Positions 6,376-11,723 of a stretch of 11,723 nt of DNA are shown piece after piece (positions within the stretch are counted from its first letter, which is position 1; the number at the start of each line of letters is the position of its first letter). Source of the stretch: Oscillospiraceae bacterium (GTDB lineage Bacteria > Bacillota > Clostridia > UMGS1883); the NCBI GenBank assembly GCA_015069065.1, contig SVJI01000030.1, positions 1 through 11,723 on the forward strand, read 5' to 3'. The notes beneath the pieces were generated by a model. The model was not told the origin of the DNA. It was given only the letters and a program-made list of their open reading frames with translations, and made no database searches. A program made the translations under genes and the position numbers.

Positions 6376-7215
6376 CTATCTTTTATATTCGTTATATATA
6401 TCCCTCTTGGAAACGCCTCTGTCCTTTGCAGCAGCCTTAAGGGCATCCTTTTCCGTCATTCCCCTGCCTATGTACATTTCTACGTGTTCGCTGATAGAGA
6501 GATTCTGCCACTCCTGTGCTTTCTCCGCCTCTTTATCCATGGGGCTTTTCCCCTCAATAATCAGCACAAATTCTCCTCTGGGGGGACTTTCCTCATAATG
6601 GGCAATTGCTCCTTTGAGAGTTGTTCTGAAAAATTCCTCATGTATTTTTGTAATTTCACGGCACAGTGTTATGCGCCTGTCCCCGAAAACAGTGTACATA
6701 TCCCGAAGCGTCGCCATGAGCTTATGCGGTGCCTCGTAAAAAATCATTGTCCGCTCTTCATTTTCCAGTGACTTAAGATGCTCATTCCTGCTTCTCTTAT
6801 TTACGGACAGAAATCCCTCAAAGGTAAACCTTTTTGTGGAAATACCGCTCGCAATGAGTGCATTTATCCCTGCCACCGCCCCTGGGACAGGCACAACGTC
6901 AATTCCGCTTTCAGCACACAGCGCCACCAGATCCTCCCCCGGGTCGCTTATCGCCGGAGTTCCTGCATCACTTACGAGGGCTATATTTTTTCCGTTTTTC
7001 ATCTCGCTGATAAGAAATTCCCCTTTTTCACGGCGGTTATGTTCATAATAGCTTGTCAGCGGTTTTTCTATATTAAGATGGTTCAAAAGTCCAAGCGTGC
7101 GTCTGGTATCCTCTGCCGCAATCAAATCCACGCTTTGAAGCACCTCCACGCACCGATAGGTGATATCGCCTAAGTTTCCAATCGGTGTTGCACATAAGTA
7201 AAGCTTTCCGCTCAT
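6376..7215 (-). CDS. rsmI: 16S rRNA (cytidine-1402-2'-O)-methyltransferase RsmI
   Basis: This 279-residue protein belongs to the tetrapyrrole-methylase fold family and has all the RsmI marks: LYLCATPIGNLGDIT (5-19), AAEDTRRT (33-40), SDAGTPAISDPG (82-93), FYEAPHK (159-165), CREITKIHEE (185-194) and PRGEFVLIIEG (212-222). RsmI methylates the ribose of C1402 in the decoding centre of 16S rRNA using AdoMet. The C-terminal tail (about 240-279) is the usual small helical domain. The ATG at 7213-7215 overlaps the stop of the upstream methyltransferase as ATGA, and its AAGGAGGGG (7222-7230) lies inside that gene, so the two are almost certainly translationally coupled. This pairing (yabB/trmN6-like then rsmI/yabC) is a known conserved arrangement in Bacillota. 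No terminator is visible after it before the next promoter. Confidence 0.95.
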   Translation of the reverse strand: MSGKLYLCATPIGNLGDITYRCVEVLQSVDLIAAEDTRRTLGLLNHLNIEKPLTSYYEHNRREKGEFLISEMKNGKNIALVSDAGTPAISDPGEDLVALCAESGIDVVPVPGAVAGINALIASGISTKRFTFEGFLSVNKRSRNEHLKSLENEERTMIFYEAPHKLMATLRDMYTVFGDRRITLCREITKIHEEFFRTTLKGAIAHYEESPPRGEFVLIIEGKSPMDKEAEKAQEWQNLSISEHVEMYIGRGMTEKDALKAAAKDRGVSKRDIYNEYKR

Positions 7216-7937
7216 AATAAGCCCCTCCTTAAATCCTGCAGATAGTTTCCGTCTTTATCATACATAAACACGGCACCCTCCACCCTTAGCTGCGGCTTAC
7301 CGCCGAATGCGCCCTCTATCAGAATGAGGGATGCGCTCTTTCCCTCCGACGGATAAACGACACTCAGCCTTTTTGGCTCAATGTTATATTTTCTAAATGT
7401 CGTTATCACGTCACACATTCTGTCTGAACGGTGTACCATGAAAAGCTTTCCGCAGGGCTTTAATACACTGCGCGCACAACGCACCACATCATCCAGATTA
7501 CACGCAATTTCATGCCGTGCCAGTGCTAAGGCATCCTTCGGGTTAACTATTCCGCCGCCTACATTCATATACGGCGGATTACACGTTACCGCATCAAAAG
7601 CGTGCGCACCGAAAAGTGCCTTTACATTCTTTATATCATCACAATGCACGTGAATTTTATCTGAAAGGCCGTTGAGGTCCATCGTGCGCTGTGCCATATC
7701 TGCAACAGACGGCACAAGCTCCACTGCATCAATTCCCGAAAGCTCATTCATGCCCCACAAAAGCACTGGGATGATTCCGGTTCCTGTACACATATCAAGA
7801 ACACGCGCGCCCTTTTTCAGCTTTGCAAATCGTGAAAGCAAAACTGCATCACTGCCGAAGCAAAAGCCATCTTTATTCTGTATTACCTTGTAGCCTTTAA
7901 GGTTTAAATCTTCAACCTTTTCATATTCGTAAACCAT
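7212..7937 (-). CDS. TrmN6-like N6-adenine methyltransferase (tRNA1(Val) A37 type)
   Basis: This 241-residue class I AdoMet-dependent methyltransferase starts with the family-typical DGFCFGSDAVLLSRF (23-37). It then shows the AdoMet-binding motif I VLDMCTGTGIIPVLL (46-60), an acidic residue after strand 2 (VELV, 72-75), and the catalytic NPPY (120-123), which marks N6-adenine or related exocyclic-amine methylation. E. coli TrmN6 (YfiC) methylates A37 of valine tRNA; Bacillota members sit next to rsmI as here (B. subtilis yabB-yabC), which supports an RNA substrate. The exact target is inferred from family only. The ATG at 7935-7937 has only a weak upstream site (GAGGAAC or GAGTGAG). It follows the ferredoxin terminator by 41 bases and no convincing separate promoter was found, so it may depend on read-through or an unrecognised promoter. 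Confidence 0.88.
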   Translation of the reverse strand: MVYEYEKVEDLNLKGYKVIQNKDGFCFGSDAVLLSRFAKLKKGARVLDMCTGTGIIPVLLWGMNELSGIDAVELVPSVADMAQRTMDLNGLSDKIHVHCDDIKNVKALFGAHAFDAVTCNPPYMNVGGGIVNPKDALALARHEIACNLDDVVRCARSVLKPCGKLFMVHRSDRMCDVITTFRKYNIEPKRLSVVYPSEGKSASLILIEGAFGGKPQLRVEGAVFMYDKDGNYLQDLRRGLL

Positions 7938-7970
7938 AGCTCACTCGTTCCTCGTAAATAATTCAAACGT

Positions 7971-8003
7971 AAGAAAGCAAAAGCCGCCCGATTGGCGGCT
8001 TTT
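7971..8003 (-). terminator. Intrinsic terminator after the ferredoxin gene (bidirectional hairpin)
   Basis: Perfect 10-bp stem AAAAGCCGCC/GGCGGCTTTT (7979-7988 and 7994-8003) with a 5-base loop. On the minus strand it is followed by a broken T-run (TTTTGCTTTCTT); on the plus strand by GACTTG and eight Ts. It begins 16 bases after the ferredoxin stop. Its most likely job is ending ferredoxin transcription before the methyltransferase operon. Confidence 0.82.
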
Positions 8004-8019
8004 GACTTGTTTTTTTTAA

Positions 8020-8193
8020 TTACTCAGCAGGGTTGGGAGCTGCAACAGGACATACACCTGCACATGCACCGCACTCTACACATACATCTGCATCGATTAC
8101 GTACTTACCGTCAGCATCTGAAATACACTCAACGGGGCACTCACCTGCACATGCACCGCAGCTGATGCAATCATCGTTAATTATATAAGCCAT
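8020..8193 (-). CDS. Small 2[4Fe-4S] ferredoxin (clostridial type)
   Basis: This 57-residue protein is a complete bacterial ferredoxin: MAYIINDDCISCGACAGECP then a second half CVECGACAGVCP. The two CxxCxxCxxxCP motifs use Cys9/12/15/19 and Cys38/41/44/48 and bind two 4Fe-4S clusters, each cluster taking three cysteines from one motif and the last from the other. It is a low-potential electron carrier in the cytoplasm for anaerobic oxidoreductases and hydrogenases; its specific partner cannot be told. One extra cysteine (23) lies just after the first motif. ATG at 8191-8193 follows AAAGAGGT with good spacing. It has its own promoter and terminator and so is a single-gene unit. The two half-domains share an identical 19-base stretch, reflecting the ancient internal duplication of the family. 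Confidence 0.96.
   Translation of the reverse strand: MAYIINDDCISCGACAGECPVECISDADGKYVIDADVCVECGACAGVCPVAAPNPAE
8055..8160 (-). repeat. Exact 19-base direct repeat within the ferredoxin gene
   Basis: Bases 8055-8073 and 8142-8160 are identical, 87 bases (29 codons) apart. They encode the CGACAG core of the two cluster-binding motifs. The repeat follows from the internal duplication of 2[4Fe-4S] ferredoxins, but identity at every third position across 19 bases suggests either shared codon choice or gene conversion. Confidence 0.85.
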
Positions 8194-8226
8194 TATCTAC
8201 ACCTCTTTCCGATAGATTCTACATAC

Positions 8227-8254
8227 ATTGTAGCATAAAAAACGCAAAATTCAA
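8227..8254 (-). promoter_or_regulatory. Promoter of the ferredoxin gene
   Basis: On the minus strand -35 TTGAAT (8249-8254) lies 16 bases before -10 TACAAT (8227-8232). The -10 is preceded by TGC, giving an extended -10. The predicted start is about 25-30 bases before the ferredoxin ATG. It is divergent from the promoter of the plus-strand operon. Confidence 0.75.
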
Positions 8255-8284
8255 TACTTTTTTTCTCTTTTGTCCTTTTTTTGC

Positions 8285-8313
8285 TTGAAGAACTGTTTTA
8301 TTTTGTATATAAT
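8285..8313 (+). promoter_or_regulatory. Promoter of the PfoR-like/dusB/proBA operon
   Basis: -35 TTGAAG (8285-8290) and a perfect -10 TATAAT (8308-8313) are separated by exactly 17 bases. Transcription should begin around 8320, about 43 bases before the TTG start at 8363. No riboswitch or attenuator hairpin is evident in this leader. Confidence 0.85.
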
Positions 8314-8362
8314 GTAGGAAATAATAGTAAGTTAGCATATTTTTTGAAAGGAAGTCTTTACT

Positions 8363-9430
8363 TTGAAAACGCTCAAACGGATACTTAACAACATTTTTAT
8401 CGACGGACTCAGCGGTATGGCTCTGGGTCTCTTTTCAACGCTGATTGTGGGAACTATTCTGTCACAGATAGGAACCATGTTTGTCGGCGGTAAATGGGGC
8501 AATTTCCTTTTCATCATGGGAAAGGTTGCATCACTGCTTACCGGCGCAGGCATCGGCTGCGGTGTTGCATATAAATTCAAGGAATCTCCCCTTGTTGTCA
8601 TAAGTGCTGCCACAAACGGTATGATTGGTGCATATGCAGGAAAAATCCTTTCAGGCGGTCTTTTTGCAGACGGTGTTTTCACTATAACTCCTCCCGGAGA
8701 GCCTCTGGGGGCATTTATCGCGGCATACATAGGTATCCTTGCAGGTCGTCTTGTAAGCGGTCGCACAAAGGTGGATATTCTCATAACACCTCTCGTAAGT
8801 ATTACATTGGGAAGCGCAGCAGGTCTGCTTGTAGGCCCTCCGATTTCCTCATTTATGACATATCTGGGAAGTCTTGTAAACTGGGGCGTACAGCAGCAGC
8901 CGTTCCTTATGGGTATTGTGGTAAGCGTTCTCATGGGAATGTTCCTTACTCTCCCGATAAGCTCCGCTGCAATTGGTATTGTTCTGGGGCTTGACGGACT
9001 TGCTGCAGGTGCGGCAACAGTAGGCTGTTGTGCAAATATGATAGGCTTTGCCGTAATAAGCTACCGCGAAAACAAATTCGGCGGATTACTCGCACAGGGA
9101 CTTGGAACAAGCATGCTCCAGATTCCCAATATTGTAAAGAAGCCTTTAATCTGGCTTCCCGCTATTATTTCCAGTGCAATTTTAGGACCTGTTTCAACCA
9201 TGGTCTTTAAAATGACCAGTAATGCCACCGGCTCAGGTATGGGCACAGCAGGACTTATCGGTCCGATTATGTCATTCCGCACAATGATTGACACCATGCC
9301 TCTTGCAACGGCACTTACATATAATATTACAATATACTTTGTTCTTCCGGCAGTTATATCCCTCGCCGTTTCAGAATTCATGCGTAAGCATAATTTTATT
9401 TCCTACGGCGACATGAAGCTTGATTTATAA
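8363..9430 (+). CDS. PTS_EIIC_2/PfoR-type multi-pass membrane protein (orphan)
   Basis: This 355-residue integral membrane protein has about eight to ten hydrophobic glycine-rich segments. It matches the PTS EIIC-like family (PTS_EIIC_2) that includes PfoR, annotated as a regulator of perfringolysin O in Clostridium perfringens. Recognisable family stretches are NIFIDGLSGMALGLFSTLIVG (10-30), PPGEPLGAFIAAYIGILAGRLVSG (110-133), GCCANMIGFA (221-230) and GLGTSMLQIPNI (246-257). No EIIA, EIIB or sugar-metabolism gene is near, so calling it a sugar transporter would be unsafe; transport of a small solute or a regulatory role are both possible. The start is TTG (8363-8365), supported by AAAGGAAG 8 bases upstream; the next in-frame Met is at residue 19, inside the first conserved region. 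Its stop shares one base with the dusB start (TAATG), implying coupled translation. Confidence 0.88.
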   Translation: MKTLKRILNNIFIDGLSGMALGLFSTLIVGTILSQIGTMFVGGKWGNFLFIMGKVASLLTGAGIGCGVAYKFKESPLVVISAATNGMIGAYAGKILSGGLFADGVFTITPPGEPLGAFIAAYIGILAGRLVSGRTKVDILITPLVSITLGSAAGLLVGPPISSFMTYLGSLVNWGVQQQPFLMGIVVSVLMGMFLTLPISSAAIGIVLGLDGLAAGAATVGCCANMIGFAVISYRENKFGGLLAQGLGTSMLQIPNIVKKPLIWLPAIISSAILGPVSTMVFKMTSNATGSGMGTAGLIGPIMSFRTMIDTMPLATALTYNITIYFVLPAVISLAVSEFMRKHNFISYGDMKLDL

Positions 9431-10374
9431 TGAAAATAGGTAGTGTAAAACTAAAAAACAACGTATTTCTGGCACCTATGGCAGGTGTAACAGACCTTGC
9501 TTTCCGCACAATTTGCGACAGATTCGGTGCAGGACTTTCATATACGGAAATGGTCAGCGCGAAGGCTCTTTCATTTGCAGATAAGAAAACTGGCAGTCTT
9601 ATGCGCACTGACAATCTTCCCACGGCAGTGCAGCTTTTCGGCAGTGATGCCAGGGTAATGGCAGAGGGCGTGCCGATGGCTGAAACGTACGGACTTTTCA
9701 CGGATATAAACATGGGCTGCCCTGCGCCCAAAATTGCGGGCAATGGTGAGGGCTGCGCCCTTATGCGCGACCTTGACAGGGCTGAAAAAATCATAGGCGC
9801 GGTATGTGACGCTGCAAAGAAGCCTGTAACGGTAAAAATGCGCGCTGGCTGGGACAGTGAGCATATAAATGCGGTGGAGCTGGCGCGCATAGCACAGAGC
9901 TGCGGCGCAGCTGCCGTAACCGTACACGCACGGACCCGTGAGCAGTATTACAGCGGCACGGCTGACCGCAGTCTTATCAAAAAGGTGTGCGATAATGTTT
10001 CTATCCCCGTAATTGCCAACGGAGATATCTTTACCGCACAGAGTGCGCAGGATATGTTGGCACAAACAGGTGCTGCCGCCGTCATGGTTGGCAGAGGAAG
10101 TCAGGGGAATCCATGGATTTTCAGCCAGATAAACGAGCTTTTTACACAGGGCAAGGTAATAACCGACCCATCACCCAGAGAGCGGATAGACATGGCGATA
10201 GAGCATATAACTCTGCTTTGCTCACTGAAAGGTGAATATATAGGAATAAGGGAGGCCCGCAAGCACGCCTCTTGGTATATCAAGGGGCTTTGCGGAGCAG
10301 CTGCCCTTCGGAATAAAATCAATACTGCCGTTTCCTTGGATGAAATGAGCAGTATTCTTTCAGAACTTTTGTGA
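9430..10374 (+). CDS. dusB: tRNA-dihydrouridine synthase, DusB type
   Basis: This 314-residue flavoenzyme reduces specific uridines in tRNA to dihydrouridine using FMN and NADPH. The TIM-barrel catalytic domain (about 1-240) shows LAPMAGVTDLAFR (14-26), the active-site NMGCPAPKI (94-102, catalytic Cys97), VKMRAGW (135-141), TVHARTREQYYSG (164-176) and the FMN-phosphate region IANGDI and GRGSQGNPWIF (195-200 and 221-231). A helical tRNA-binding domain follows (about 245-314). Motifs and length fit DusB. The ATG at 9430 overlaps the preceding stop by one base and has no clear ribosome binding site of its own, so translation probably depends on ribosomes ending the upstream gene. proB follows after 13 bases, with its ribosome binding site touching the dusB stop. 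Confidence 0.95.
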   Translation: MKIGSVKLKNNVFLAPMAGVTDLAFRTICDRFGAGLSYTEMVSAKALSFADKKTGSLMRTDNLPTAVQLFGSDARVMAEGVPMAETYGLFTDINMGCPAPKIAGNGEGCALMRDLDRAEKIIGAVCDAAKKPVTVKMRAGWDSEHINAVELARIAQSCGAAAVTVHARTREQYYSGTADRSLIKKVCDNVSIPVIANGDIFTAQSAQDMLAQTGAAAVMVGRGSQGNPWIFSQINELFTQGKVITDPSPRERIDMAIEHITLLCSLKGEYIGIREARKHASWYIKGLCGAAALRNKINTAVSLDEMSSILSELL

Positions 10375-10387
10375 AGGATTTGATAAA

Positions 10388-11158
10388 ATGCGTATAGCAG
10401 TAAAAGTCGGAACATCAACACTGGCACATTCCACAGGACATCTTAACATCCGTCATATAGAGGATTTGTGTAAGGTTTTGAGTGATTTAAAAAATGCGGG
10501 GAATGAAATTATTCTCATTTCCTCAGGTGCGATCGGCATGGGCGTGGGTAAGCTCTCCCTCGGAAGCCGTCCTGACGATATGCCTACTAAGCAGGCTGCA
10601 GCGGCAGTGGGACAGTGTGAGCTTATGTACACATATGACAAGCTCTTTTCAGAATACAATCATACTGTAGCACAGCTTCTTATCACTGCGCCTGACATAA
10701 ATGACAGTGTACGCGGCACAAATTTCCGCAACACTGTACTACGCCTGTTAGAGCTTGGGGCATTACCTGTAATAAATGAAAATGACACGGTTGCCACGGA
10801 GGAAATTTCCGTGGGGGATAATGATACGTTGAGCGCACTTGTTGCACGCAGCTGTAATGCAGACCTGCTCGTGCTTTTGTCTGACATTGACGGACTTTTT
10901 ACCGCTGACCCGCATACAGATAAAAACGCCGTGCTTATTGAGGAGGTAGACGAAATCACCCCCGAAATCCTTTCCCTCGGTGGAGGAAAGGGCAGCGCCC
11001 TTGGCACAGGCGGCATGGCTACAAAGCTCCACGCCGCACAGCTTTGCACTGAGCAAGGTATTGATATGATTATTACAAACGGCTCCACCCCCTCCATTCT
11101 CTATGATATTCTGGACGGAAAGAGTGTAGGCACCAAATTCATCGGGAGGAAGAATTGA
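10388..11158 (+). CDS. proB: Glutamate 5-kinase (short form, no PUA domain)
   Basis: This 256-residue enzyme phosphorylates glutamate to gamma-glutamyl phosphate, the first step of proline synthesis. The amino-acid kinase fold is complete: VKVGTSTL (5-12), SSGAIGMG (45-52), PVINENDTV (127-135), DNDTLSALVA (144-153), LLSDIDGLFTADP (163-175) and GTGGMATKL (206-214). E. coli ProB is about 367 residues because of a C-terminal PUA domain, absent here; this is a normal variant in many Bacillota and the frame is not broken. Proline feedback acts on the kinase domain, so inhibition may persist. ATG at 10388 follows AAGGAT overlapping the dusB stop. proA starts one base after the proB stop, so the two enzymes, which hand over an unstable intermediate, are made together. 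Confidence 0.95.
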   Translation: MRIAVKVGTSTLAHSTGHLNIRHIEDLCKVLSDLKNAGNEIILISSGAIGMGVGKLSLGSRPDDMPTKQAAAAVGQCELMYTYDKLFSEYNHTVAQLLITAPDINDSVRGTNFRNTVLRLLELGALPVINENDTVATEEISVGDNDTLSALVARSCNADLLVLLSDIDGLFTADPHTDKNAVLIEEVDEITPEILSLGGGKGSALGTGGMATKLHAAQLCTEQGIDMIITNGSTPSILYDILDGKSVGTKFIGRKN

Positions 11159-11159
11159 T

Positions 11160-11723
11160 ATGACCACTCAACAACTACTGGAAAATGCAAAGGCTGCTAA
11201 ACTCGATGCCATGCTTCTTTCCACACAGAAAAAGAATGAGGCTCTTTTTTGCATGGCAGATAAGCTTATAGAAAATACAGAAAAAATTCTTGCCGCCAAT
11301 GCTATTGATGTAGAAAATGCGCGGGGAATTATTTCCGAGGTTATGATAGACCGCCTTTCCCTTACTGCAGAGCGGATTTCGATGATGGCACAGGGGATAC
11401 GTGATGTTGCACTTCTGCCCGACCCTGTCGGCAGAGTTTTGGAAAGAGTAGTGCGGGAAAACGGACTTATAATTGAAAAAACAGCCGTTCCCATAGGTGT
11501 TACGGCTATTATATATGAAAGCCGCCCCAATGTTACAAGCGATGCGGCGGCACTTTCCCTTAAAAGCGGAAACGTTTGCGTTCTGCGTGGCGGGAAAGAG
11601 GCATATAACAGTGCAAAGGCTATTGTAGATGCCCTCAGGGAAGCTCTTTCTGAGTGTGGTTTATCACAAAATCTTATAAATCTTGTCAGTGATACTACAC
11701 GGCAGAGCGCCACAGAGCTTATG
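11160..11723 (+). CDS. proA: Gamma-glutamyl phosphate reductase, N-terminal part
   Basis: The first 188 codons lie in the window and the frame runs open off the right edge. ProA reduces gamma-glutamyl phosphate with NADPH to glutamate-5-semialdehyde, which cyclises towards proline. The visible part is the N-terminal cofactor-binding region of the aldehyde-dehydrogenase superfamily: an ANAIDVENAR-like stretch (46-55), DRLSLTAERI (64-73), and the highly conserved ProA segment PIGVTAIIYESRPNVTSDAA and LSLKSGNVCVLRGGKEA (111-148). The catalytic cysteine of this family lies further on and is not in the window. ATG at 11160-11162 follows GGGAGGAAG, which overlaps the end of proB. Family and function are secure from this part. 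Confidence 0.95.
   Translation, partial: MTTQQLLENAKAAKLDAMLLSTQKKNEALFCMADKLIENTEKILAANAIDVENARGIISEVMIDRLSLTAERISMMAQGIRDVALLPDPVGRVLERVVRENGLIIEKTAVPIGVTAIIYESRPNVTSDAAALSLKSGNVCVLRGGKEAYNSAKAIVDALREALSECGLSQNLINLVSDTTRQSATELM

Noticed and set aside
8332..8934. 200-codon open frame on the minus strand opposite the PfoR-like gene
   Set aside because: Proline- and arginine-rich composition with no recognisable domain, and it overlaps the well-supported membrane protein and its promoter side; it is an antisense shadow.
9571..10065. Open frame on the minus strand opposite dusB
   Set aside because: It lies wholly within dusB, whose motifs are complete, and the translation shows no recognisable protein features.
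10388..11158. proB as a truncated pseudogene because it is about 110 residues shorter than the E. coli enzyme
   Set aside because: All kinase motifs are present and proA starts one base after the stop with a good ribosome binding site; forms lacking the PUA domain are normal.

Overview
The window reads as a chromosomal housekeeping segment of an anaerobic, low-to-mid GC Bacillota, most likely class Clostridia. The grounds are strong AGGAGG-type ribosome binding sites, GTG and TTG starts, sigma-A-type promoters, a clostridial 2[4Fe-4S] ferredoxin, a PheB-type ACT protein and a PfoR-type membrane protein. Genus cannot be fixed from this stretch. Genes are tightly packed. The longest stretch without a gene is the 169-bp divergent promoter region at 8194-8362. 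I see no mobile element, CRISPR array, tRNA or rRNA.

Minus strand, read from right to left (8193 down to 1). A small ferredoxin gene has its own promoter and ends at a perfect hairpin terminator. Next come two RNA/nucleotide methyltransferase genes with an ATGA overlap: a TrmN6-like N6-adenine methylase and rsmI. A near-consensus promoter (TTGACA-17-TAATAT) then drives an aspartate-family operon: a PheB-like ACT regulator, homoserine dehydrogenase (hom) and aspartate kinase (lysC). This operon ends at a GC-rich hairpin. Behind the hairpin lie comEC (DNA-uptake channel, with a C-terminal domain lacking the usual metal site), rlmB, a small ACT-domain protein and the N-terminus of a short-chain dehydrogenase cut by the window edge.

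Plus strand, left to right (8363 to the end). A strong promoter drives an apparent operon: a PTS_EIIC_2/PfoR-type membrane protein (TTG start), dusB (overlapping it by one base), proB, and proA cut by the window edge. ProB and ProA make glutamate-5-semialdehyde for proline synthesis.

Two themes run through the window. One is amino-acid synthesis from aspartate and glutamate, with several ACT-domain sensors. The other is RNA modification: RlmB and RsmI on rRNA, DusB and probably the TrmN6-like enzyme on tRNA. I found no clearly new multi-gene system. The best leads are an internal GTG start with an excellent Shine-Dalgarno inside lysC, predicting a separate ACT-only beta subunit; the degenerate C-terminal domain of ComEC; an inverted repeat squeezed between the lysC terminator and the comEC ribosome binding site; and the orphan PfoR-type protein heading a dusB-proBA operon.
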